A stretch of 64,000 nucleotides of DNA from Owenia fusiformis. Taxonomy: Eukaryota > Annelida > Polychaeta > Sabellida > Oweniidae. The stretch covers positions 7,029,615-7,093,614 of the forward strand of contig CAIIXF020000012.1 of the NCBI GenBank assembly GCA_903813345.2, written 5' to 3'. Numbering within the stretch: position 1 is the stretch's first letter; each line of letters starts with the position of its first letter. Made by a program: the position numbers and the translations under genes. Positions 53,746 through 64,000 of the stretch are shown piece by piece. The notes under the pieces are model-generated. The model was not told where the DNA came from, ran no database searches, and saw only the letters and a list, made by a program, of their open reading frames with translations.

Positions 53746-55000
53746 GGTTCACGAAGGAAATGTTCTAAATACGTCTCATAGACAAAACGTTTCATTGTCG
53801 AAGCTCAACTCATCTATTCCGAAGAAGTCGGACTACATATATGTTGTCGTTATATTTTCTCCTCGAGTAAAAATAATTGAAAGTAAACTTACGTTTGTTC
53901 CCGGTATTAATTGTAAAAATTATTACACAAGAGAAATTAATTGGGAACTACTCCCTAACCAAAAGGAAGCAATTTGTCATCCTCTAAATGCAGAACTTCT
54001 GTTCATTTTGAAAAACAATACCAGCATTCGTCATTCCGTTTCAATTGATACGGAACTAAAGATAGGAGATCTGTTGCAAATTGGCTTGAAGGAACCAGAC
54101 GAAGTATTCAGCGAAGAACCCGCTTTGAAAAAGACAAAGTTTGATAAAGAAATTAACAGACAAAAGCCAAAGACAAAGCTTGATAACATACAAAAGTCAA
54201 GGTTTTTAGAAGTTCTTTCACACATCGATTTTAATTCATTTTTTCAATTCCAATCAGGTGAGCAAGTCATTCGTCTTTTATTAAAATTGATGAAAAAGAA
54301 TTTAACAGAATTCGTATTGAAAGATAATTCGTCAGATAAACTTTGCCAACGATATTCCGAAAAGGTTTATTCCATCTTGAAGAGGAAGATTAAGAGTCAA
54401 AATATAAGTAAACATGTGTTGGATTATATTTTTCAAATAGTCGGGATCAGCGAAAATGTTTTCGTATTGGATGAATTTTCGTTTATTTGTTCGAAACAAA
54501 TTGAAGATTTAATCGTTACTTCTCGCGGTCAAGAAGGCGATCATTCTTTCAAAAGCAGTCTTAGACTAGACGAGGGATATTTCATTTCCTTCCACATTGC
54601 TCCGAATATTTCAGTATTGTATTCTTATACGGAAGTGGAAGAAAGCGACGAAACTGTTATTCAATTTGTAACTCTTTCCAAGATATTAGAATCCATTTTG
54701 GTGAAGGCTCCGGAATATTTCAAAATATTTGTCGAAGAATTAAGGAGTCGTTCCAACGAGATTATCACTTTCATTAGCAATCTTTGTTTCGACATTGATG
54801 CAGGCTGCTCTGAGTCCGATAAAAGTTATCACGAATCCATCAAAAGAAAAGACGAAAGAGTATTTAAATTATTCGTGATCATGGATAAATGTATATCTTT
54901 CACTGAACGATTGGACAAGGATAAATGTCAGCCGAAATTCATGAATTTAACAATAAAAAATTCAAATTCGTCTTTATTCGTGTCGTATTTGACAGAGAAT
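53654..55000 (+). CDS. tandem copy 5, continuing into unique 3' coding and the gap
   Basis: Unlike the others, this copy passes the junction point at 54852 in frame and continues with DERVFKLFVIMDKCISF and TERLDKDKCQPKFMN up to the run of N at 55001. So the real gene extends beyond the 1141-bp repeat, and its C-terminus is lost in the gap. The artificial first codons are as in copies 2-4. Function unknown. The basic linker and helical C-terminal half are as in copy 1. Confidence 0.6.
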
Positions 55001-55500
55001 NNNNNNNNNNNNNNNNNNNNNNNNNNNNNNNNNNNNNNNNNNNNNNNNNNNNNNNNNNNNNNNNNNNNNNNNNNNNNNNNNNNNNNNNNNNNNNNNNNNN
55101 NNNNNNNNNNNNNNNNNNNNNNNNNNNNNNNNNNNNNNNNNNNNNNNNNNNNNNNNNNNNNNNNNNNNNNNNNNNNNNNNNNNNNNNNNNNNNNNNNNNN
55201 NNNNNNNNNNNNNNNNNNNNNNNNNNNNNNNNNNNNNNNNNNNNNNNNNNNNNNNNNNNNNNNNNNNNNNNNNNNNNNNNNNNNNNNNNNNNNNNNNNNN
55301 NNNNNNNNNNNNNNNNNNNNNNNNNNNNNNNNNNNNNNNNNNNNNNNNNNNNNNNNNNNNNNNNNNNNNNNNNNNNNNNNNNNNNNNNNNNNNNNNNNNN
55401 NNNNNNNNNNNNNNNNNNNNNNNNNNNNNNNNNNNNNNNNNNNNNNNNNNNNNNNNNNNNNNNNNNNNNNNNNNNNNNNNNNNNNNNNNNNNNNNNNNNN
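55001..55500. other. assembly gap (500 N)
   Basis: Exactly 500 N, a conventional fixed-size scaffold gap, so the true distance is unknown. The apparent coding across it is meaningless. It separates the virus-like cluster from host repeats, so the right boundary of the cluster is not visible. Confidence 0.98.
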
Positions 55501-56789
55501 ATTTTGAAGATATGTGGCTTTTGAGGTCCCCTTCTTTTAAAGGCTTTGATTATATGAAGCTGAACTCAGTCTATATTTCGTATTTTTCACTTCAAAAAAA
55601 TCTTTTTTCCCATTGACTTAACATGGGCACCAAATTTAGCGATTTTTGAGTTTTTAAAACGCCATTACTTCCGAACCGGAAGTCGGATCGAAATTTGGTT
55701 TGCAGATTCGGATTCCTGACATAATTCTACCCCTATTTCATAACTCATACATTGAATTTGGAGCACGTTTTGGTGTGACCTACTTTCTGGACGCCATATC
55801 TAAAAATCGGTAAGAGTTATCAAAAAACGGATGGCACATTTATGAAAGGGCTGTTTCTTGGCTACATGATGAAAAAAAGAAAAAGATGTTTCGATAAATA
55901 ATGACGAAAATAATTGATAGAATATTGAAAATGTAAGATTTGACCTAGTTCTTGACCTTTGACCTATATAAAAAATTGACCCAATTTCCGAGAAACTAGA
56001 TACTGAACCTAACTTGACTGTATAAAGGACTTGACTCAATGTCTTCTAGTTACTGAGAAAACGTGGGTAGAAGAATAAAAAGAATAAGAATAAGAATAAA
56101 GAAGAATACTGGCAAAAACAATAGACTCCAGATTGACATCTGGAGTCTAATAATTATAGTGAGGAAGCACAAAGGGCAACATTTGAAAACAAATAAAATA
56201 TTACAAGTCAGAGTGTTGATCCTTATATTTCATTGAGATTGATAATGTGTCAGAAAGGAATATTGAGTTTATTAATTTACACCAGAGTGAGGAGGAACAA
56301 GGGGCAACATTGAAAAACAAATTAAGAAAAAAATTAATTACAATCAATTATGTATTGATCTGCTTTATTGAGATCAATTGCTCATATACAGTTTGATATT
56401 AGTGACAGGAAAATACTGATTTTATCTTATGGTTAAATGTTTTCAAAAAAAGTTCAAAAATCTGCATAATTTATCTGAAAAAATAAAAATAAAGTTTTCT
56501 AACAACACATTTTTTTCTTATTGTTTATATAAAGAGAGGGTCTAAATTTCAAAATTTTCGGGGGGTGGCATGCCCCCAGACCCCCCTAGTTTGCGCCGCA
56601 CTGCTATTTGGTCATTATCCATTGATTTGGTTTATGTTTATGTTTCACCCAACCTTTTGGCCTAAGCTGATTTTCAGTCTCTAAGACATGAAGTCTCATT
56701 GCAGCACATTTATTTTTGTACTTTAGATTTTCTGAAAATGACGCTTTATCATAATTCAATTTGACCCACATTTTCCAAGTTTGACCCAC
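55501..56789. other. host intergenic repeat-like DNA, no gene
   Basis: No coding frame of note. Around 55650-55710 and 56530-56600 the sequence has the look of dispersed repeats. The latter contains a G-run/C-run hairpin, GGGGGGTGGCATGCCCCC, followed by AGACCCCCCTAG, a word common at the ends of invertebrate interspersed repeats. Confidence 0.4.
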
Positions 56790-56895
56790 TTTTTTGATTG
56801 AGCTGGGTCATGTGACCCACAAAATGTTGAGGCTACCGCCAGTTTTTTGATTGAGCTGGGTCATGTGACCCACAAAATGTTGAGGCTACCGCCAG
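56790..56895 (+). repeat. 53-bp tandem duplication
   Basis: Two identical 53-base units, each with GGGTCATGTGACCC, a perfect palindrome, and ending GGCTACCGCCAG. Confidence 0.9.
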
Positions 56896-57989
56896 TGCTG
56901 CTCAATATAACAACTTGTGTGATGAGAAACAAAAACATGTATTATTTATTTGATCCTCATTTTTGGGATTTTCAATAAAGAAATAAAATTCCATCCCTTA
57001 TGTTCACACGTTTCTCTGGGTTGGGAATCAAGGTGCATAATATTGAATAACGCTGAGGACGAAATAAATCTACCTCTGAAGATGGTTTCAATATCAACAT
57101 TAGTACAGAATCTCTACATTTATTCACCATGAGTGGCAGTCCTGCCACACTCACATTATCCAGTTTCATAGTATAACTTCGTAATAGGTCAAAAAATTGT
57201 TTTGTTTTTATAACCAATCTTGTTGCAATCTGAATCTGGTCATATGTTCATTGGTATAGTACACATATGTTGTGAATGAGTACACACATAAATTGTGAAA
57301 ATGACATGCACTAATCTAATATGACAAAAGGAAAATCATACCTTAAAATACATGTGCCACCGAAATTAACTCTGCTGTTGGATTTCAAATACTGCAATCA
57401 AATGCTGCCCTGCACGTATGATCAATCAATTATCTTTTCTCACTTCACCTAATAAGTAAAAATATATTTAGTAAATACGGCATATTCGAGTCAAGATTTA
57501 CTCATGATGTAATTTCCTATCAACTCATGTCTTCAAGCTCCAGGAAACACAAACATTTCATACTTTGCAATCCCACGCATTGACATTTTCAGTGAAAGGG
57601 CTGGGTAATAAAATAAAAAAAACATGACTTTTCATTGGCTGTGGAGAGTTTATGACAATGAAAGTTTATGAAATAGATTTTGTGTATATGGGTCAATGTA
57701 AACTGCAAACAGACTTTTGGTGTTGCTTGCAACTGGAATCTGAAATACCAGAATACATTATGTACACATTGTTCGCCAGCACTGATCTTTGTTCGTGAGT
57801 GGAGAAATATGTTCAGGAGAAACATAAGATTTCATGTTTGCAACTTGAGAATCGTGGTTAAAGCGCAATGAACATAGTTTGCGAGGTCAGAACTGATGTT
57901 TGAGTTGTAAAAAGTCTATGAGGCCTGAAATAGGACTTATTGTCATCATGCACTAAGAAAAATGCAAGTTATATTCACTAAAGTTCTTA
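56896..57989. other. intergenic, no gene seen
   Basis: AT-rich. Short frames on both strands lack any family resemblance. Confidence 0.4.
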
Positions 57990-58463
57990 AATATTGTTTC
58001 TTATTCTGCCACATCGGCCTAAAAGCTCGAGAAAACCACTACCTAAAACTGTCAATGAGAACCATCCCTCAGCTAGCTCTCCAGCTGTTGCAAAATCCAG
58101 CTGTGTTCAGTCTTTTCTTCATCCAAGGTCTAACAAAGTCTAATTTCACAATTATTACCTAAGTAGTGCATGTAAGATTTATCAATACTGGATTGCCAAA
58201 GGCTGCAAAATCACCCTGTTCTAAACTATAGTTAAATCCTTGAATTCGAACTGAACAACTCCCAATCAGAGGGTCTCGAACAAAGAAATAAATTTTCATG
58301 ATTTCAAGATTCCAGATGTTTTCAACTATGTCATATTTTCCTTCCATTCCATCAACAGATGAATTTTCTTACATATCATTTCTTATTCTGCCACATTGGC
58401 CCAGAAGCTGGAGGAAACCACAACCTAAAACTGTCAATGAGAACCATCCCTCAGCTAGCTCTC

Positions 58464-59336
58464 TAACCAAACCCGTCTGGCCCAGTTATCTACTCCTGAC
58501 GTCGTAGATCTGGGCCAGACTAGCTCCAATGCAAAAAATGGGGTATTTACTCCGGAAAAAACACACTGGTTTTTCAATGTATAATACGTGCTGATAAATG
58601 AATAAACATCATAAAAATCACTTACGTGTTTGGTCCTTGTATCAAACTTTGTATTTATATTAGGTTTCCATCGCTGGATGACGGCTAATAAATAAGAACG
58701 AAACGTCTAAACGCAGCAAAAAGAAAAATTCTTCTGCAATCTGTTCGTGATCTCGTAGAATATCAAGAAGTCTTGGCTGCTTATTTCGTTCAGTACTACA
58801 TTCCATCAGTTCAACAAATTGAAAAATCGTATTTAATGTCCACCATATTTCTTTCCAGTTTAAATACAACACAGACACGTCTGTTTTATAAAGTAATCTA
58901 CGTTTTGATAACAAATCTGCTGAACAAATCGTAATATTTGGAATGTATTGATTCCCGGGAAATGTATTTTCGTTCCATGAAAGTTTAAAAATTATCGCGT
59001 CACACTCGTGTTATGTCACATCACGTGACTTTATTCGGTGCGGAGAACTGACGAAATATTGACGAAATGTTGTGCCCATTTCAACATCAATATTAACAAA
59101 CAAAACACAACATTTACGCGTAAGTTATGTTCTCTTTATTTCAAATAAATACTTGGGTTTACATGGTACCCGATGTTTTGGTTGGATGGCTAATAGGGAA
59201 TGAATAATAAGTGATGATTCAGCGACATGTTTTTTCCGGAGTAAATACCCCCTTTTTTGCATTGGACATTGTCTGGCCCTAGATCTACGACAATTCAGAA
59301 TCGGGAGTAGATTACTGGGCCAGACGGGTTTGGTTA
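58464..59336. mobile_element. inverted-repeat element G (~870 bp)
   Basis: Starts TAACCAAACCCGTCTGGCCC and ends with its inverse complement at 59336. The arms are about 90 bases, with indels (both hold the GATCTGGGCCAGAC-type word and TTTTTTCCGGAGTAAATAC on the right). The interior has no ORF of note apart from a short minus-strand frame. With element H it is inserted in repeat F, and CTAGCTCTC appears on both sides of the pair (58455-58463 and 59730-59738). Non-autonomous DNA transposon; superfamily not assigned. Confidence 0.7.
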
Positions 59337-59733
59337 CTAGAGTCCATTTCACTGCTTCATTTCGTCAGTTGAACGGCAAATATAAGAAATTGGGAGACCA
59401 TTGTGCAATAATATATGGAAAAGTATATTCATAATGTACATGAATGACATTTGTATATCTTGGATTGCTTCTAGTTTGGCTTATAAAGTGTGTGGCCTCT
59501 TATATTTGGATGTTTCTCTGCCATGTTATTTTCAATAAGATTAACATGGCTGAAATTCTTCAAATTACAAGACGGCACAACCTTATTCCACAAAAAACTC
59601 AAAAATCTGAAATACACAAATGTCATTCATGTACATTATGAATATACTTTTCCATATATTATTGCACAATGGTCTCCCAACTTCTTATTTTTGCCGTTCT
59701 ACTGACGAAATGAAGCAATGAAATGGACTCTAG
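59337..59733. mobile_element. inverted-repeat element H (~397 bp)
   Basis: Begins CTAGAGTCCATTTCACTGCT and ends with the inverse, AATGGACTCTAG. The arms are about 115-120 bases (59337-59455 and 59612-59733), including TCATAATGTACATGAATGAC and its complement. A MITE lying head-to-tail with element G. CTAG at the ends may be its target duplication. Confidence 0.7.
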
Positions 59734-60163
59734 CTCTCCAGCTGTTACAAAATCCAGCTGTGTTCAGTCTTTTCTTCATCCAAGGTCTAACAAAGTCTAA
59801 TTTCACAATTATTACCCCAGTAGTGCTTGTGAGATTTATCAGTATTGGGTTGCCAAAAGCTGCCGAATCGTTCTGTTCTAAACAATAGTAAAATCCTTGA
59901 ATTCGAACTGGACAACTCCCAATCAAAGGGTCTCGAACAAAGAAATTGATTTTCATGATTTCAAGAAGATTCCATTTGTTTTCAAATATGTCATATTTTC
60001 CTTCCATTCCATCAACAGATGAATGTTCTTAAATATCGTTTCTTATTCTGCCACATCGGCCTAGAAGCTGGAGGAAACCACAACCTAAAACTGTCAATGA
60101 GAACCATCCCTCAGCTCCAGCTGTTGTAAAATCGAGCTGTGTTCAGTCTTTTCTTCATCCAAG

Positions 60164-62218
60164 TGTAACAGCTCAGGACAGTCTCCCGACACTGCTACGT
60201 ACAGGGGAATGATACAAAAGAAACTATTCACAAAGTTACCCCTGTACAAATTACGTTGTGGTAGCGTGAAAAGAACGGTTGGCGTAAGTTCGAAATTGAG
60301 ATGAATGGAGCTGTGTTGTTTTAAGTGATTCAGTCAGGTGCTGCCCCCTTTAGATGAGAATATAAAGTAAAAGAATGTATTGAAAGTGAAACCCAAAATT
60401 GTAATGTTAAAAGCTGACTATGCAGTCCTGCCCTCTATAAATGGGATTAAAAGCTAAAATTACTAATTGAACAAATGGCTATGTGAAGGAATCAGGGGAC
60501 CCAGTAAAATGTGAAGATGATTGAAATGGCTTTAATCTTTTTTATGGATTTAATCTTAACCAGCTCAATTAACACAAACTATAACACGACAAGCAAGTAG
60601 GTTCTAGAATGATTGTTTAATTATTTGTAAATATCCTCTCTTGATGTACAAAAATAAATGAAAGATATCTGTTATCAAAATTACATTTTCACTGACTGTG
60701 ACACAATAATGAACCTGACTAGTAAAAATATCAACTATAAAACTATCTAGCTATGAAGTTATGAATGTACCCTAATTATGCCTAGCTGAGACAAAAGCGC
60801 CTGAAAAATAAAAGTACAAAAATCCAGCCTATAAAGGCGATATCAGAGCGCTATGGGTTGGACAGTTAATCGCCCCTAGAAAGTAAATGGTACAAAATTC
60901 CAGCTCCTGATGGAGCGACTGGAGCACCTGGTTATCAAATACAAAATCCGTATAAAAATATCAGCAGTTCAATATTGCAGAAAATATTAGCACCAGTACA
61001 TGTATGATTATAAACTTTCAAAGGCACAACATATATATTTTACAAGTGAATAAAATATGTTTTATCCGAATAATACTGGGTTCTGTGAAATACTATATAA
61101 TCAGATTCAGATGTGTTAAAAGCTCAGATCTAGATTCAAAGTTTATAAAGTATATTTATCAAAATGTTCACCTTGAAGTTATTGAGATTCTTTGAAAATG
61201 CTAAAGTGTAATCTAGGTGAAATTTGGCGCTCAACGGTTCCAAAAATACCCTGACTCTCAGCAGGCAGTAATAATACTATGCTCTGAGGTAGTGAAATAT
61301 CCCTGAACTCAAATGAGCGCTAAGCAGCAAAATCAGAATGAAAACTGGCAGAAACTCTCAAAGCTCAATTAAATGGCCAAAATAAACAAGATTAAAGATC
61401 TTAGCCCTATTTACTCTAGGAATAAATTAGTCTGCACCCTCCAGAGTATGGATGGGCACAGATTCTAAGGGTGACAAAATCAAAAATCAATTACATTCTG
61501 CCCTGTTATGTCAAAAAGAACTGGCCACCTCCGGCCTAAAAATGTAAAATGAAATTAGCTCAGCGCCTCAATTGAGTTTAAGAATATAAAAATATGGTTA
61601 CAAAGACCAGGAAAATGATACCTGGCGCTTCGGAAATTGCCAAATCAAGGTGGAAAATGATTGAAAATCTAAGGCGCCCACTCTTAATCCAAGATGGCGA
61701 CCTTGGTCAAAAACACGCCGTTTCGGGCGAAAACAGACAAAACTCAAATCTGGCAAATTCTTAGCGCCACTAATGGGGGAAACATACCCAGAGCCACCTG
61801 TTCTCACTCATTGTCACTTCCTTCGTCTCTAGGAACCTCAGATCTCAATATTCTCAGTAGTATAGTAGTGGAAAGGATGATATTTCGAAAGATATTGTCG
61901 TGTCGGTAAAAGATGGCTGTGATTCTAAAGCGAGGCTATGACCTCCCTTACATAAAATTATTACCCCGCAAGAAAGTGGCTATAAGTATGTTTCCCCAGT
62001 ATTAAATGGATTTTGAAAACCTGATTTACAGGGAACCTTTAATTATAGAATAAAGGTCTTACCATGGCACAAAGCAGCGGGCAAAATCGCGCTCCAGAGC
62101 GAAGGGAAGTAGCGAACCGGGGGAAAGTTGGCATCAAAAATTTCGGGTAAGGTCCTTAACAGGAAGGTCAAACTAACCGGAAGTTCAAAAGTATGAAAAG
62201 CCAACCCGGGTCGCTACA
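60164..62218. mobile_element. solo-LTR-like insertion (2055 bp)
   Basis: Interrupts repeat F cleanly. It starts TGTAACAGCTCAGG and ends GGTCGCTACA, so it has TG...CA ends with a short imperfect terminal inverse (TGTAAC/GCTACA). CAAG flanks both sides (60160-60163 and 62219-62222), a 4-bp target duplication as made by Ty3/Gypsy-type integration. It contains no pol coding. The GC-richer 3' part (about 61400-62218) has a YY1-like AAGATGGCGACC at 61690. A solo LTR of a large retroelement is the best reading. Confidence 0.65.
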
Positions 62219-62470
62219 CAAGGATTAACAAAGTCTAATTTCACAATTAGACTATTACCCCAGTAGTGCCTCTAAGATTTATCAACATTGGATTGCCAAA
62301 AGCAAAAGCCGAATCGCCCTGTTCAACTATAGTTAAATCCTTGAATTCGAAGTGGACAACTCACGAACAAAGAAATAAATTTTCATGATGATGATTTCAA
62401 ATTCAAGAAGTTTCCATATGTTTTCAAATATGTCATGTTTTCCTTCCATTCCAACAACAGGTGAATCATA

Positions 62471-63283
62471 TACAATAAATACGGATACATACGTGATGAT
62501 GCTTAATATGAATAGCTTGTGGGATCGTAACCAGCAGTAGAAAACGTCCCGATATGCACTTATGTTCGTGTCAACATCCTGATCAATGTGGTCACTCGTC
62601 GCTCCTGTCCGTAATGGCTGCTTTGTTTTATTTGTCAGCAGATGGCGACACTTGTTTTAAAGTATTGGACCAATGAAATCATTTGTAACAAAGGGTGTTA
62701 CTAAATACCACCTAGGTGTCCCACACCTAGGTGCCCCTTTCCAGGTGTCCCTTTTCAGGTGGCGGCGTGAGGCTTGGAATATAGGGAAATATTGGTCGAT
62801 TAGACCTTGATATAAGTCAAATAATAGTACTAGAGTATGAATGGAGTTGTACTTTTCTTGATGAGGTAAGAATAAAAGTAGTTTTGTGACATTTAAAGAG
62901 AAAAAACTAAGATATTTTTTCTAGATTTTTTTCTGACGCCATGTTGCTTTCGGAAAATAAAAATCTCTCAACTTTCTATCAGCATTTCCAACACTGGTCT
63001 TTGTTATTACAAAACCAAAAGTTGTTTTATGTTTTCATCGTTGTATCATTTATATGAGATGTTTACAACAATTCTAAAGATTCAACTCTCTTGACAAAGA
63101 TGACCCAGGAACCCCAGGACCCTATCCTACAGATTTTCTTTATCAACCAGATCAGCTGGTCAGTTAGACTATATATCCTCTAGTCTGATATTAGATATAG
63201 ACTAAGCAGCCAGTGTACAATGTACATGTCAGAGATCCTTAGTACAGTACTAAGGAAAAGTGTATGTATATGTAGACTGAGCA
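62471..63283. other. intergenic with E-box cluster, no gene
   Basis: No coding. At 62705-62762 a compact cluster has two CACCTAGGTG palindromes and two CAGGTG boxes within about 60 bases. Confidence 0.5.
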
Positions 63284-63410
63284 ATAAAAAGTACATGACT
63301 TTGAACCCATGCACAGTAAAATTCAATAATTCTAGGATAGAAAATACTATTTTCTATCCTAGAATTATTGAATTTTACTGTGCATGGGTTCAAAGTCATG
63401 TACTTTTTAT
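63284..63410. repeat. perfect palindrome, 63-bp arms, 1-bp centre
   Basis: 63284-63346 is the exact inverse complement of 63348-63410, around a single C at 63347. Arms begin ATAAAAAGTACATGACTTTG. Either a real hairpin-forming palindrome or a fold-back artefact. Confidence 0.95.
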
Positions 63411-64000
63411 ACAATACATAGAAAATAATGTTTGTGCATCTTCAGCATTCAGCTGAGAAGATATCTAATGATCTCTCTAGACTCGGCACGATGCCTTGTT
63501 CTGTAGGCATCTGGATGAGGAATGGGAGCAGCTATTCTGCCATCAACTGAATACTTTGGGGGAAAAAAACAGAAGCTGATGTCAAGTCAGTTCAACGTAA
63601 TATACGATCCCAACATCTCAGTTTTACATACAGACATGGGCTTTCAACTTGATAATTATGAGAGTGCTTTAAAGCTCAAATATTGTTATATATCATTTTG
63701 CTACCAAGATACGACCACTTCCAAGTCAAGATTGTCCATTCATGAGTGCCTCGATAAGATCTACATTCTCTAAGTCATCATTTTTTTAAATAATTCAGTA
63801 TTCGTGTATCCTAATCATTCAATGTTCACTTTCAGCATTTCAACTCACCATCAAAGTGCTGTACAAAATCTGATCAAAATGATGTTGAAATAGTGAAAGG
63901 CTGTGTGAAAGTGTAAGCTTGCCTGCACCCAAGCTTTCCCCAAGACTAGAATCATCATCAGGTTTGATATTAATGTTCAAATAATTATTGTCACTAGTTC
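63411..64000. other. end of window, no gene supported
   Basis: An 83-codon plus-strand frame (63522-63773) starts MGAAILPSTEYFGGKKQK and has moderately protein-like composition, but there is no homology I recognise and no supporting signals. Otherwise nothing seen. Confidence 0.35.

Larger units (their letters stand above)
49148..54852 (+). repeat. five-fold 1141-bp tandem array of the 49117 gene
   Basis: CGCGGAACGATTGCG recurs at 49148, 50289, 51430, 52571 and 53712, exactly 1141 bases apart. Five units fill 5705 bases exactly, and their translations are identical. The junction joins ...AAAAGA to CGCGGAACG and is out of frame. The array ends at 54852, where coding continues into sequence seen only once, then into the gap. 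Confidence 0.95.
57990..62470 (-). repeat. ~388-bp tandem repeat F, three units, two interrupted
   Basis: Unit 1 is 57990-58377. Unit 2 starts at 58378, is interrupted at 58464-59729 and ends near 60040. Unit 3 starts there, is interrupted at 60164-62218 and ends near 62470. Shared landmarks are CTTATTCTGCCACAT, AACTGTCAATGAGAACCATC, CAGCTGTGTTCAGTC, GGGTCTCGAACAAAGAAAT and TTTTCCTTCCATTCCA. On the minus strand part of it is open (FFVRDPLIGSC and IQGF, then AAFGNPILINLT), which suggests a repeated exon of an unknown gene. Only short ORFs remain (58159-58347, 59699-60007). Confidence 0.85.

Noticed and set aside
54925-55524. Frame running through the N gap
   Set aside because: Created by translating N bases; not a gene.
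56604-56789. Minus-strand 61-codon frame
   Set aside because: Composition and position inside repeat-like DNA give no reason to think it is coding.
63522-63773. 83-residue plus-strand ORF
   Set aside because: No recognisable motif, start context or neighbours. Kept only as a note in the end-of-window entry.

Overview
This is a window of an AT-rich metazoan genome. It has spliced exons with GT/AG boundaries, Ty3/Gypsy, Polinton/Maverick, hAT-like (BED finger) and N-RAG-like transposon remains, MITEs, and a 500-base assembly gap. The mix of Polinton polymerase, N-RAG-like zinc-finger ORF and Gypsy elements with extra 3' zinc-finger ORFs suggests a marine invertebrate, probably a lophotrochozoan such as a mollusc. 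That is inference. Almost no complete ordinary host gene is visible. I saw no rRNA, tRNA or CRISPR by eye.

Layout. 0-9.7 kb: direct repeats, a ~2 kb duplicated repeat block (1.4-3.3 and 7.6-9.7 kb), a broken protein-kinase N-lobe (4.2-5.3 kb), a Ser/Thr-rich degenerate frame and a small two-exon fragment (6.9-7.3 kb). 9.8-15.4 kb: four tandem ~1.4 kb units carrying pieces of a coiled-coil/BED-finger element. 17.8-20.7 kb: kinase exons (catalytic loop, DFG segment) split by duplications, a Harbinger-type MITE, a signal-peptide exon and a Gypsy 3' end. 21-25 kb: small exons, an N-RAG-like zinc finger, a P-loop ATPase exon pair with matching splice phase, and a second Gypsy 3' end. 27-33 kb: an acidic repeat ORF, Gypsy integrase remains, an SGNH-hydrolase-like frame and minisatellites. 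33.7-37.8 kb: four 1020-bp tandem copies of part of a Polinton protein-primed DNA polymerase, all dead in the same way. 39-42 kb: fragments, a second SGNH-like gene and a retroelement-like leader. 42.3-45.2 kb: a nearly whole but decayed Polinton polymerase.

45.2-55.0 kb is the most interesting part. It is a compact, intronless, tightly packed block of intact ORFs that begins abruptly inside the dead Polinton polymerase. On the minus strand it encodes a TNF-receptor-like membrane protein with no death domain, an unrecognised 353-residue protein, a small SOCS/CIS-like SH2 protein without a SOCS box, a secreted glycoprotein and an ankyrin-repeat protein. On the plus strand, diverging from a 43-bp inverted repeat with two CRE sites, is an unrecognised gene amplified into five 1141-bp tandem copies that runs into the gap. 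Overlapping ORFs and cytokine-signalling mimics look like the accessory region of a large DNA virus or a virus-like mobile element integrated into the host.

55.5-64 kb returns to host repeats: a 388-bp tandem repeat interrupted by nested inverted-repeat elements and by a 2.05 kb solo-LTR-like insertion, then a perfect 63-bp-arm palindrome near 63.3 kb.
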